Under the pieces are notes generated by a model. That model saw nothing but the letters and a program-made list of their open reading frames with translations. It did no database searches and was not told where the DNA came from. A program made the position numbers and the translations under genes. Positions 16,071-23,184 of a stretch of 64,000 bases of DNA are shown piece by piece. The stretch is from the IMG/VR virus record IMGVR_UViG_3300046535_002009, positions 1 to 64,000 of that record; one strand, 5' to 3'. Origin of the DNA: a virus. The stretch's first letter is position 1, and each line of letters starts with the position of its first letter.

Positions 16071-17660
16071 TCAGTTCTGGTGCTCCCAGGGCCATCTGGC
16101 GGAGCGGCCAGCCTCCAGGAGGGGGATCAGGCTGAAGGCCTGGTCGGTGAGGCCGCCGAAGGTGTGGCGGTTCGCGGCGCCGGAGGGACCGTGGCCGGCC
16201 TGGTACCCGGCGAGGTTCCAGGTGTAGAGCTGGACGTTCGCCGGGATCTCCTTCGTCGGGTCGCCGCCCCAGTAGCTGCCGGTGGCCTGCTCGTCGGTGA
16301 CGATGACGACGCGGTCATGGCCGCGGTAGTGCTGGCGTACGGCCGCGGCGGTTGCGGTGCCACCGAGGCTCCCGAACCGGTCGACGAGGCGGAGCACGGA
16401 GTCGCCGCGCTGGAAGGGCACGGCGGCCGAGCCGGTGCCGAACTGGACGAGGTCGGCGCTGGCGGCGCGCAGCGCCAGGGCGACGCCGAACACCGCGGCG
16501 GAGTCCGCTCGGTTGAGCTTCGTCTGCTGGCTGATGCCGTCGAACATGGAGCCGGAGCGGTCGATGAGGACGAGGGTGCGGCCGGGCAGGGACGGGACGT
16601 TGGTCAGGGAGTGGCCGAGGGCGGTCTCCAGGGCGTGGCCCCAGCGCAGGGACGGGGCGTGCTTGTAGGCGGCGAGGTACCGGAAGGGGAACTGGCGCGA
16701 GCGCCGGACCTCGGCGGGGTCGGCGATGCGGGCGCAGACCTCGGCGGCGACCTTGTCGGAGACGCCGGCCTGGTCGAAGTTCCGCAGGTTCCGCACCAGT
16801 GCCATCGTGCCCATGGCGGGGATGATGGCCTCCCATGCGGCGGCGTCCATGGGGCCCTGGAGCCAGCCGGCGAGGCGCTCCCAGGTGAAGCCGGCGCCGG
16901 CGAGGCCGCCCTCGGAGGAGACGAGGGTGGGGTCGAGGACGTAGGCACGACGGTCGGCGACCGGCAGCGCAGCGAGGGTGCGCTGCGCCTGGAGAACCGG
17001 CAGGGAGTCCGGGATGAGATCGACGCGGTTGTGCCGGGCGTCGATCGCGTGCCGGAACAGGTCGCCCTGCCACGCCTTGTCCGGGTGCGGCGCGGGGTGG
17101 GTGAGCTCCAGGACATCGGCGAAGCGGTAGCTCTTGGAGTCGCCGTCGTACTTCAGCAGCGCGCGCTCCGAGTAGAGGCGGCGGGCCGCGTCGGCGACGC
17201 CGCGCTTCACGGGCTGCGGGAGATTGCGGCCGTACCGGGAGGTCCAGTAGGCGAGGAACTCGCCGGGCTCGTCCGGGCGCTGCAGGACGGAGTTGATGAC
17301 CTGCCGGGAGTAGCCCGGGGCCTGGTGGAGGATCCGCTCGGCGGTGAACTCGGCGGCGCCGACCAGGGCCGCGGTGCGCATGTTGGCGTCGGTGCGCAGC
17401 CAGGAGAGGAAGGCGGAGGTCCAGGCGGGGTCGGTGGTGGCGAGCGTGCGGACGAGGCGCTGGAAGCGGTCGTCGCGGTCGCCGGCCTTCTCGTAGAAGG
17501 CGTCGTGGCCGACGGTGTTGGAGATGCCGAGGAGGAAGAGCTCGGACTTGGTGTCGCGGGCGTAGCCGGTGGCGCCTTCGGCGGTGCGCAGCGTCGGCCC
17601 GGTGGTGGTCACGGGCGAGGTCACGGCCGGGCGGGTGGTGGGGGTGTTGAAGCGGGACAC
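16071..17660 (-). CDS. Ro60/Rsr-family RNA-binding protein (TROVE plus vWA)
   Basis: A 529-residue protein of normal bacterial Ro length. The N-terminal about 340 residues match the TROVE HEAT-like ring (TDPAWTSAFLSWLRTDANMR, then GRNLPQPVKRGVADAARRLY). The C-terminal vWA domain has an intact MIDAS: D367-x-S369-x-S371, T435, D456. Ro rings bind Y RNAs on the outside and misfolded or 3'-ended RNA in the pore, and can tether PNPase. The GTG start follows GAGGGG. It lies 36 bases after three Y-like RNAs on the same strand. Confidence 0.9.
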   Translation of the reverse strand: MSRFNTPTTRPAVTSPVTTTGPTLRTAEGATGYARDTKSELFLLGISNTVGHDAFYEKAGDRDDRFQRLVRTLATTDPAWTSAFLSWLRTDANMRTAALVGAAEFTAERILHQAPGYSRQVINSVLQRPDEPGEFLAYWTSRYGRNLPQPVKRGVADAARRLYSERALLKYDGDSKSYRFADVLELTHPAPHPDKAWQGDLFRHAIDARHNRVDLIPDSLPVLQAQRTLAALPVADRRAYVLDPTLVSSEGGLAGAGFTWERLAGWLQGPMDAAAWEAIIPAMGTMALVRNLRNFDQAGVSDKVAAEVCARIADPAEVRRSRQFPFRYLAAYKHAPSLRWGHALETALGHSLTNVPSLPGRTLVLIDRSGSMFDGISQQTKLNRADSAAVFGVALALRAASADLVQFGTGSAAVPFQRGDSVLRLVDRFGSLGGTATAAAVRQHYRGHDRVVIVTDEQATGSYWGGDPTKEIPANVQLYTWNLAGYQAGHGPSGAANRHTFGGLTDQAFSLIPLLEAGRSARWPWEHQN

Positions 17661-17695
17661 AGGGGACCCCTCGTTGGGGAGAGGGGAGGCAAGCT

Positions 17696-17847
17696 GGGGC
17701 GCCCGAGGTCGAGGTCGGTGACGGGCTTGCAAGACCGCTGCTCTGTCCGATTGAGCTACCTCGCCAGCGTGGCTGGCGTGGGCGGGATTCGAACCCGCAA
17801 CCCGCGGTTCCGGAAGAAGTATCCGTCGCCTGCGCACCGGGCGCCCC
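17696..17847 (-). ncRNA. Y-RNA-like ncRNA C (YrlA type) with tRNA-like module
   Basis: The ends pair in a 10-bp stem (GGGGCGCCCG with CGGGCGCCCC). Just inside are the shared blocks GTGCGCAGG (5') and CTCGACCT (3'). Then come TACTTCTT, a T-arm (GCGGG-TTCGAAT-CCCGC), a 7-bp acceptor-like stem closed by CAC (CGCCAGC/GCTGGCG) and a D-arm (GCTC-9 nt-GAGC). The tRNA parts are in permuted order. This is the architecture of bacterial Y RNAs that mimic tRNA. It ends 36 bases before the Ro start codon. Confidence 0.8.
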
Positions 17848-17857
17848 CGGTGCTTGT

Positions 17858-17933
17858 CCTCCCGAGATCAAGAGTGGGCGGTCCGGCGTAGTTTCACCAA
17901 AGAAGTAGCCGGGGTGCCCAGCGCACCGGGAGG
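17858..17933 (-). ncRNA. Y-RNA-like ncRNA B, short form without tRNA module
   Basis: A 76-nt unit whose ends pair in a 7-bp stem (CCTCCCG/CGGGAGG). It has the same inner blocks as its neighbours, GTGCGCTGG on the 5' side and CTTGATCT on the 3' side, plus TACTTCTT. An inner stem CCGGC/GCCGG closes a loop where the others carry the tRNA-like module. The terminal stem sequence differs from RNAs A and C but is fully complementary, which is covariation. Confidence 0.65.
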
Positions 17934-17950
17934 TGCAGCTGTGAAGTTGT

Positions 17951-18086
17951 GTCCAGAGTTCGAGGTCGGCTGAGGCAACGTAAGCGCTCTGGGCCGCTGA
18001 GCTACCGCCGGACGGACCGGCGGCCAGGATTCGAACCTGGGTCTCTCCTTTAGCAGAGGAAGTAACCCCGGCCTGCGCACCTGGAC
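17951..18086 (-). ncRNA. Y-RNA-like ncRNA A (YrlA type) with permuted tRNA-like module
   Basis: The ends pair as GTCCAG/CTGGAC. Inside are GTGCGCAGG (5'), CTCGAACT (3') and TACTTCCT. An anticodon-arm-like stem-loop follows (TTCCT-CTGCTAA-AGGAG, which would read GCU), then a T-arm (CCAGG-TTCGAAT-CCTGG), a 7-bp acceptor-like stem closed by TCCGT (CCGCCGG/CCGGCGG) and a D-arm (GCTC-AGCGGCCCA-GAGC). A TGTAGCGT box at 18101-18094 sits where an extended -10 would give a start near 18087. Confidence 0.8.
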
Positions 18087-18198
18087 GACGCTGACGCTAC
18101 ACCCACCACGGCGTCAACTTCGAGCGCATTTCCGCTGCTTACTACACTTGTCTCATCCGTCGGGAGTCCGCCTCCAGGATGGCTCGCCTCCGCATCGG

Positions 18199-18861
18199 TC
18201 AGTCCCCGGTGGCACCGTCGAGTCGGGCACCGTCGACGCCGAGCACCTCATAGCCGGCGGCCTCGGCCGCGTCCCACGCCGCGGCGGCCTGCTGCTGCGG
18301 GTTGGTCGGGCCGGCCTCACCACGGGGCCGGCGCCGGTACGTCGCGTGGGTGCTCGCCGGCTCGCGCTCGTCGCCGGCGGCCAGCTGCTCGGCGCCGTCC
18401 CGGCGGCCCCGCGGCGCCGCGGTGTCCTTGTCATCCATGCGGCGATTCTCCTGGTCGACACTGACAGCCGGGTCGGCGCGGGTGTAGGCCCGGCGGGCTG
18501 CGATGGCCTCGGCGGCGGTCCGGCCGGACCAGGTGTTGGCCCGACCGTCCAGGCCCTCGGGCTTGGGCCAGCGGCCCTTGGAGAGTGCGGCGCGAATGTT
18601 GGCGGCGGTGAAGCCGGTCTCGCGCTCGATCTCGGCAGCGGTGTACTGGCGGTCGGGCTGGAGGCCGGGCGCGGGGCGGGTGGTCTGGGCGTGGCGCCAG
18701 GCATCGACGGCGGCCGGGTCGTAGGTCTTCCAGCGTCCACGCTTGGCGACGGCGGGCGGCCAGTCGGGATGGCGGGTCCAGGTGTTGCGGACGGTCGTGA
18801 TGTCGACCCCGTAGCGGGTGGCGATCTCGGCGACGGTCTCTGGCTCTGCGGGAACTACCAT
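18199..18861 (-). CDS. Double-HTH DNA-binding protein
   Basis: A 220-residue protein with two MerR/excisionase-like helix-turn-helix units: ETVAEIATRYGVDITTVRN (about residues 7-25) and YTAAEIERETGFTAANIRA (about 80-98). Each is followed by a basic wing. The rest is charged and low-complexity. It may regulate phage genes or act as a recombination directionality-type factor. It lies upstream of the Y RNAs, separated from them by 112 bases. Confidence 0.75.
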   Translation of the reverse strand: MVVPAEPETVAEIATRYGVDITTVRNTWTRHPDWPPAVAKRGRWKTYDPAAVDAWRHAQTTRPAPGLQPDRQYTAAEIERETGFTAANIRAALSKGRWPKPEGLDGRANTWSGRTAAEAIAARRAYTRADPAVSVDQENRRMDDKDTAAPRGRRDGAEQLAAGDEREPASTHATYRRRPRGEAGPTNPQQQAAAAWDAAEAAGYEVLGVDGARLDGATGD

Positions 18862-18966
18862 GGTGGTCCGCCCTTCAGGGTGGGTTGTGACCGGCGGGGC
18901 TTCGCGACACCCCTGGGTGAGAGCTTCGGCTCGGCCCCGCCGGTCTTTCTGCTGTCTGGGGTGGGA

Positions 18967-18997
18967 CCGGGCCCCCGGCTGGCTGCCGGGGGCCCGG
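18967..18997 (-). terminator. Strong hairpin between two leftward genes
   Basis: A 12-bp perfect GC stem (CCGGGCCCCCGG and its complement) with a 7-nt loop, 5 bases after the TAA stop of the 19002-19367 gene. It likely ends or weakens the transcript from the 19.45-kb promoter. Confidence 0.65.
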
Positions 18998-19001
18998 GTG
19001 G

Positions 19002-19367
19002 TTACTCCTGCTGGTCGATCCACTGCATGAGCCGGATCACGGCGTCCTGCGCGGTGTCGAGGTTGAGGCGGGCCGCCATGTAGCGGTAGTCGCCGGGGGT
19101 GTCGGCCCCGAGCGCGGTGAGGTCCACCCCGGCGATCCAGGCGAGGGCCGCCATGCAGAGGAGGGCCTGCTGGTGGGTGGGCATCGGGATCTCGTCGGCG
19201 AGTTCCGCGACCCGGCAGGCCGCCTCGATGGCGTCGGTGAGGCTGTCGGTGTCGATCGGCAGGGCGATCGGGATCGGCAGGTAGCTGCAGACCCGGCCGA
19301 GCGCGCGCCAGATCACGGTGGCCGCCGCCATGTTGATCTCGGCGTTGTAGTCGTCCTCGTCGGACAT
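19002..19367 (-). CDS. Hypothetical helical protein (121 aa)
   Basis: The ATG at 19367 follows an AAGGGCGGACACC leader nearly identical to that of the 18199-18861 gene. The protein (MSDEDDYNAEINMAAATVIW...) is acidic and helical, with a hydrophobic middle (QQALLCMAALAWIAGV) and ends in TAA, an unusual stop here. It sits directly behind a recognisable promoter with an inverted repeat. No family is recognised. Confidence 0.65.
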   Translation of the reverse strand: MSDEDDYNAEINMAAATVIWRALGRVCSYLPIPIALPIDTDSLTDAIEAACRVAELADEIPMPTHQQALLCMAALAWIAGVDLTALGADTPGDYRYMAARLNLDTAQDAVIRLMQWIDQQE

Positions 19368-19433
19368 GGTGTCCGCCCTTCTGTCGGAGGTGGGTTGCGG
19401 GCTTGGGGTTCGCGGCCCCTCGCCCGTGTATCC

Positions 19434-19470
19434 AGTATGGCATTGAGTTAGTAGATTTGCAACACTCAAT
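19434..19470 (-). promoter_or_regulatory. Leftward promoter overlapped by an inverted repeat
   Basis: On the minus strand TTGCAA (19462-19457) and CATACT (19439-19434) are spaced by 17 bases, a good sigma-70-type match. The arms ATTGAGT and ACTCAAT (19442-19448, 19464-19470) flank the -35, so a dimeric repressor could shut it. The stretch is distinctly AT-rich for this genome. It would drive the 19002-19367 gene. Confidence 0.6.
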
Positions 19471-19518
19471 CCCAAGGAGAAGCCCGGACCACCACGGGCC
19501 CGGGCCTCGTCCGACAGG

Positions 19519-19878
19519 TCAGGCCAGGCGCCACCCGGCCAGCCGGTCACCGGCGCCGACGGTCGCCAGCAGCCGGCGCCCGGGCAGCTCAGCGGGAGCC
19601 AGGCCGACGGCGTTGGCGATCTCCTGCGCCGGGTAGCGCTCCGGGCTGGCCGGGTTCTCGACGTCGGCGACGATCTCCGCCTGGTCGCCGATGAGCAGCA
19701 GCACGCGGACACGCACGGGTCCGGTCTCCATGGTGGTTCCTCCGTCTCGCAGGGTGGGCCGCGGCGCGGCCTGGGTGTCGAGCCAGCGCTGCGCCTGGTG
19801 CGACTGGCTCGCGGGCGCGGTGGTCGTGCGCAGCTCGGACAGGCGGGCGTGGCGCAGGGTCGTGGCGGTCGTGCTCAT
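19519..19878 (-). CDS. Hypothetical protein (119 aa, possible internal start)
   Basis: The ATG at 19878 overlaps the stop of the upstream membrane-protein gene (ATGA) and follows GAGAGGAT. An internal ATG at 19731, after GGAGGAACCACC, would give a 70-residue form starting METGPVRVRVLLLIGDQAEI. The C-terminal 70 residues look like the folded part; the first 49 are basic and polar. Two products from one frame are possible. Confidence 0.6.
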   Translation of the reverse strand: MSTTATTLRHARLSELRTTTAPASQSHQAQRWLDTQAAPRPTLRDGGTTMETGPVRVRVLLLIGDQAEIVADVENPASPERYPAQEIANAVGLAPAELPGRRLLATVGAGDRLAGWRLA

Positions 19879-20474
19879 GAGGGGATCCTCTCGCGTTCGT
19901 GGGTGGTCTGGGCGTGGTGGACGGCGAAGCGGTTCGGGTTGCCGTCCGGGTCGGGGATGATCCAGGCGAGGGCGTTGCTGTTGCCGTTGCCGGTCTGACC
20001 TGGGGCAACACCGGCGTCGGAAGGAGCGGGGGAGGGGTTGGGGAGGGGAGGGAGGTCCTGGGCGCGGAGGCCGCGGCGGACGCGCGCGCCGACCCTGACC
20101 TTGCGGATGTCGATCCCCTCGGCCTTGCACCAAGCGGTGAGGTCCTCGACGGTGATGCCGAGCGCGGGGGCGAGGACGTCGAGGTGCTTGCCGAAGAGGC
20201 CGGCGAGGTGGGCGTGCAGTGCAGGGAGCCAGTCGACCGGGTCCTCTCCGCACTCGCAGGCTGTGCTCGGCTTCGCGTACCAGCAGGCGAGGAGCCAGCC
20301 GGCTGCGAACGGCCACCACAGTGCGGGAGCAGCGAGGAGCACTCCCCCGCCGGCCGCGACGGCCAGGAGGGTGCCGATGATCCGGCCCGCGGCGGAGGCC
20401 ACGCCGTCGGCGGACCACCAGGCAGTGATCCGGCGCAGGAGCACTCCCCCGCCGGCGAGCAGCCGGTCGGTCAT
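19875..20474 (-). CDS. Membrane protein with cytosolic C-terminal domain
   Basis: A 199-residue protein with an Arg/Trp-rich start, two adjacent membrane segments (about residues 32-66: GTLLAVAAGGGVLLAAPALW...) and a soluble tail with CECGED and a helical HLAGLFGKHLDVLAPALGIT region. Similar proteins occur in Streptomyces plasmids and integrative elements beside DUF2637 genes. It overlaps both neighbours by ATGA-type junctions. A transfer or membrane-anchoring role is inferred. Confidence 0.7.
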   Translation of the reverse strand: MTDRLLAGGGVLLRRITAWWSADGVASAAGRIIGTLLAVAAGGGVLLAAPALWWPFAAGWLLACWYAKPSTACECGEDPVDWLPALHAHLAGLFGKHLDVLAPALGITVEDLTAWCKAEGIDIRKVRVGARVRRGLRAQDLPPLPNPSPAPSDAGVAPGQTGNGNSNALAWIIPDPDGNPNRFAVHHAQTTHERERIPS

Positions 20475-20968
20475 CAGTGGCCCGCTGTGGTGAACGGGCT
20501 GCCGATGAAGTTGGCGGCGGAGGCGAGGGGAACGGCGGCGGGCCCGGCGATCACGCTGGTGAGGGCGAGGCAGATCCCCGCGATCATGCCGCCCGCCGTC
20601 TTCAGCCACGGAATCCGCTTCCGGGCGATGGTCAGGAGGCAGACCATCACGACGGTGAGCAGGGCGACGATGACGGAGCCGCCGGAGGTGAGCGCGACGG
20701 TAGTGCGAGCGGTGACGTCGCGGGTGGTGCCGCCGACGCCGAAGACCAGGCCCAGGTCTCCGAGGCCGCCACTCCCCCACAGCGCGGTGCCCGCGGCGTA
20801 CCAGAGGAGGCTGCCGGTGGTGAGGGTGGCGAGCATGCCGTAGGCCATGGCAAGCAGCCACGGGACGAGGGCGCCGACCTTGTGGCCCTCGCGGTACCAC
20901 CAGACGAAGGCGTAGACGATGAGGAGGCCGAGGCCGAAGACGACGGCGCCGAGGGTCACGGGGGGCAT
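20474..20968 (-). CDS. Four-helix membrane protein (164 aa)
   Basis: A 164-residue hydrophobic protein with four likely membrane helices, starting MPPVTLGAVVFGLGLLIVYA and including VIVALLTVVMVCLLTIARKR. It resembles small integral membrane proteins from Streptomyces mobile elements, some of them spread-type. The start follows AGGAGACACCAGCA. It couples to the next gene through TGATGA. Confidence 0.7.
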   Translation of the reverse strand: MPPVTLGAVVFGLGLLIVYAFVWWYREGHKVGALVPWLLAMAYGMLATLTTGSLLWYAAGTALWGSGGLGDLGLVFGVGGTTRDVTARTTVALTSGGSVIVALLTVVMVCLLTIARKRIPWLKTAGGMIAGICLALTSVIAGPAAVPLASAANFIGSPFTTAGH

Positions 20969-21016
20969 TGCTGGTGTCTCCTGGGAGGGTCGAGCCGGGG
21001 GCGGGGACTTGGCTGT

Positions 21017-21121
21017 CTACGAGTGGCGGCCGGAGTGGCGCCGCATGCGGTGCAGCGCGGCGGCCGCGCACAGGGCGGACAGGGGGAAGAGGATCTTGCA
21101 GGCGAGGTCGATGGCGGTCAC
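21017..21121 (-). CDS. Single-span membrane micro-protein (34 aa)
   Basis: The GTG overlaps the stop of the DUF2637 gene (GTGA at 21121-21118). The peptide MTAIDLACKILFPLSALCAA continues AAALHRMRRHSGRHS: one membrane helix and a very basic tail. The coupling and clean topology argue that it is real. Confidence 0.6.
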   Translation of the reverse strand: MTAIDLACKILFPLSALCAAAALHRMRRHSGRHS

Positions 21122-22251
21122 AGGTAGTTCCCGGTGCCGGGCAGGGGGTCCTCGATCGGGGCCGGCGGGGGTTCCGGCGACTGCTGCTGGGCGGCCCTCC
21201 GGTCGCGTGAGCGCACGGTCCGGACATACGAGGCGTTGACGACGAGATCCCGTGAGGCGAGGAACGGGCCGTGCTGCGCCGTGACCGCCTCGGCGATGTC
21301 GCGGGCTGTGGTGCCGGGGCCGAGCTGCGCCTCGGCCTGGCGGACGAGGTCGGCCAGGGCGGGCTCCTGGCCAGGCGCGGCGGGGTGCGGCGCGGGTGGG
21401 GCGGGCGGCGCAGCGGGCACCGGGGGGATCGGCACGGGGCCCAGCTGCTTCGGGGCCGGGGCTGCCGGCACGGCGGCCGGCCGGGCCGGGGCCGGGGTGG
21501 CGCGCCGCACGGTGATGCGCTCCGTGGCGCAGATCATCGCGATCTCCTGCGGCGTGATGTCGTGCCCGTAGCGTCGCGCCATGTCGGCCAGTCCCTGGTC
21601 GTCGAGGGCGGGGTGGGTGCGGCTGAGGATGTCGACGACCTCGATCGCGGTGAGGCGGGAGAACTTGTCGACGAGCAGCTCGTGCGCGGTGCGGCGCCGC
21701 ACAAGCGGAGCTACGGGTTCGGGCGCCTCGGGCTCGAGCGCGGCGGGACCGGTGACGCGCTCCACGGCGCGGCGCTTCACAGCAGCTCCTGCTTCGCCGC
21801 TGGCGAGGATCCAGGTGAGGAAGCCGTACGAGGGCAGTCGCATCGGGGCTTCGCCGCGTTCGACACGGGCGGCATCCCGGGCGCTCGACCAGGAGAAGTA
21901 GGTGATGGCCAGCATGCCGAAGGTCGGGGAGGCGAAGAAGAGAGAGGCCGGCGTCCCGCCGTGGATCAGCTGGGCGTGGAAGTGGTTGAGGTAGATCGAG
22001 ATGCTGGCCATGATGATGCCGGCGCCGAGGGGGACCGCGCCGGAGCGGCCGGCCCGGACGGACTCGCTCGCGTGGTGAAGGCAGACGACGGCGATGCCGT
22101 CGAAGACGAGCCCGGAGGTCACCGCCTGCCACGTCGGGAGGCCGAAGTACCGGGCGACGACGTACAGGGACCAGGCGGTGACGCCTGCGGCGGCGAGTCC
22201 GATGACGGTCTTCGCCAGCCACCAGGCGATCTTGCGGCGGATGTTGTGCAC
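21118..22251 (-). CDS. DUF2637-type membrane protein, plasmid-transfer-associated
   Basis: A 377-residue protein. The N-terminal about 140 residues hold four membrane helices (WLAKTVIGLAAAGVTAWSLY, then LVFDGIAVVCLHHAS) matching DUF2637, a family typical of Streptomyces conjugative plasmids, integrative elements and phages. The soluble C-terminal half has an HTH-like segment (MARRYGHDITPQEIAMIC) and a Pro/Ala linker. A role in intermycelial transfer or as a DNA-binding membrane anchor is inferred. Confidence 0.75.
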   Translation of the reverse strand: MHNIRRKIAWWLAKTVIGLAAAGVTAWSLYVVARYFGLPTWQAVTSGLVFDGIAVVCLHHASESVRAGRSGAVPLGAGIIMASISIYLNHFHAQLIHGGTPASLFFASPTFGMLAITYFSWSSARDAARVERGEAPMRLPSYGFLTWILASGEAGAAVKRRAVERVTGPAALEPEAPEPVAPLVRRRTAHELLVDKFSRLTAIEVVDILSRTHPALDDQGLADMARRYGHDITPQEIAMICATERITVRRATPAPARPAAVPAAPAPKQLGPVPIPPVPAAPPAPPAPHPAAPGQEPALADLVRQAEAQLGPGTTARDIAEAVTAQHGPFLASRDLVVNASYVRTVRSRDRRAAQQQSPEPPPAPIEDPLPGTGNYL

Positions 22252-22293
22252 GTGACGCTCCTTCCGAGGTGAGGGCGTGCGGGGGTTCCGCGG

Positions 22294-22386
22294 TCAGCGG
22301 ATGTGGAGGTAGCCCAGTTCGTGGAGCACGAAGAGCACGGCGATGAGCAGCTGGGCGAAGATCGAGATCAGTGCGAAGGTGCGCAT
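22294..22386 (-). CDS. Membrane micro-protein (30 aa)
   Basis: The ATG after CAGGAGACCC opens a 30-residue peptide (MRTFALISIFAQLLIAVLFV, then LHELGYLHIR) that is one membrane helix with a short tail. It sits between other small leftward genes. Ribosome site and composition support it; the role is unknown. Confidence 0.6.
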   Translation of the reverse strand: MRTFALISIFAQLLIAVLFVLHELGYLHIR

Positions 22387-22462
22387 GGGTCTCCTGGCGG
22401 GCATGCCGGGGTGGGCCCGGGGCGGTCGGCGGGCGGGCCGCCCCGGGCTGGGGATACGAGGG

Positions 22463-22651
22463 TCAGGCCGCCTGCGGGCGGCCCCAGATGGCGTAGAGGC
22501 GCAGCGAGAGCGCGGTGACCGCGTCGTCGCCGGCATCCAGGACCTGGTTGGCGGCGGCCTCGCGCTGCACGGGCGTCGCGTCCGGGTCGAGGTCGCCGAC
22601 GCTCACCAGGAGGGTGGCGATGCCGTCGCCGTGTTCCCGCATGGTGCTCAC
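22463..22651 (-). CDS. Hypothetical small protein (62 aa)
   Basis: A GTG at 22651 overlaps the upstream stop (GTGA); an ATG three codons later (22642) is an alternative. The product is acidic and helical (EHGDGIATLLVSVGDLDPDA..., AAANQVLDAGDDAVTALSLR). It belongs to the run of coupled genes read from 22985 leftward. No family is recognised. Confidence 0.55.
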   Translation of the reverse strand: MSTMREHGDGIATLLVSVGDLDPDATPVQREAAANQVLDAGDDAVTALSLRLYAIWGRPQAA

Positions 22652-22836
22652 TCGTCGTCTCCGTCCGTGGGGTTGGAGGTGATGGTGTCCGCACCGATGT
22701 CCGGGGCTCCGAACGGACGGGTCGGCCGGGACGGCTGGGGCTCTGCCGGGGCAGCCGGCTGCAGGGGCTCGCTCTGGCCGAAGGCCTGCCAGCACTGCGG
22801 GCGGGCGCCGAGGTCGGGGTCGGTCCAGTTGCTCAC
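22648..22836 (-). CDS. Hypothetical Pro-rich protein (62 aa)
   Basis: A 62-residue polar, proline-rich peptide (MSNWTDPDLGARPQCWQAFG...) that looks disordered. Its start overlaps the upstream stop and its stop overlaps the next start, the main reason to call it real. Confidence 0.5.
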   Translation of the reverse strand: MSNWTDPDLGARPQCWQAFGQSEPLQPAAPAEPQPSRPTRPFGAPDIGADTITSNPTDGDDE

Positions 22837-22985
22837 TGGGCGCCGCCGACGGGGGTGGGCTGGGGGCGCGCGCCGGGGCGGCGGTAGCGGGAGTCTCCGG
22901 GGTACGTCACGCCCGGCTCGCGCTGCGGGAGCGGCTGCTCCGAGCTGCTGCCGTGGGCGGCGTGCTGCTGGATAACATCAGGCAT
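22833..22985 (-). CDS. First gene of the leftward operon (50 aa)
   Basis: The ATG at 22985 follows GAGAGGACAGACC. The 50-residue product is polar and disordered-looking (MPDVIQQHAAHGSSSEQPLP...). It is the first gene left of the divergent control region carrying the 36-bp palindrome, so it should be an early, repressor-controlled transcript. Confidence 0.5.
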   Translation of the reverse strand: MPDVIQQHAAHGSSSEQPLPQREPGVTYPGDSRYRRPGARPQPTPVGGAQ

Positions 22986-23114
22986 GGTCTGTCCTCTCGT
23001 GCTTGGCGTGCGGAGGGTGGGCTGGCCCCGGTCGGTGTGTGAGAGCCCGACCGGGGCCGTTCTGTTGTGGAGCACACAGGGAGTGCGCCGCGTCCGCCGT
23101 ACAGCGGGCGCTAT

Positions 23115-23150
23115 ATGGACACCGTACAGCGTCCGCTGTACGGTGTCCAT
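23115..23150. promoter_or_regulatory. 36-bp palindromic operator in the divergent control region
   Basis: The arm ATGGACACCGTACAGCG is followed by TC and its exact reverse complement: 17 matched bases on each side. A further copy of the inner half-site CCGTACAGCG lies at 23097-23106, 25 bases from the next. The palindrome lies between divergent starts at 22985 and 23185. The size suits a dimeric or tetrameric repressor; the adjacent HTH gene is the obvious candidate. Confidence 0.75.
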
Positions 23151-23184
23151 TGGCGAGCACACTCCCCCTTCGAAGGGAGCAGCG

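Noticed and set aside
17868-18080. A 70-codon minus-strand frame
   Set aside because: It runs through the folded RNA units and has no ribosome site or protein-like composition.
17700-18090. Two ordinary tRNA genes on the minus strand
   Set aside because: T-arm, acceptor and D-arm motifs are present, but the T-arm precedes the D-arm and each acceptor stem is closed by a short loop. The outer ends pair with each other, which fits Y-like RNAs better than tRNA genes.
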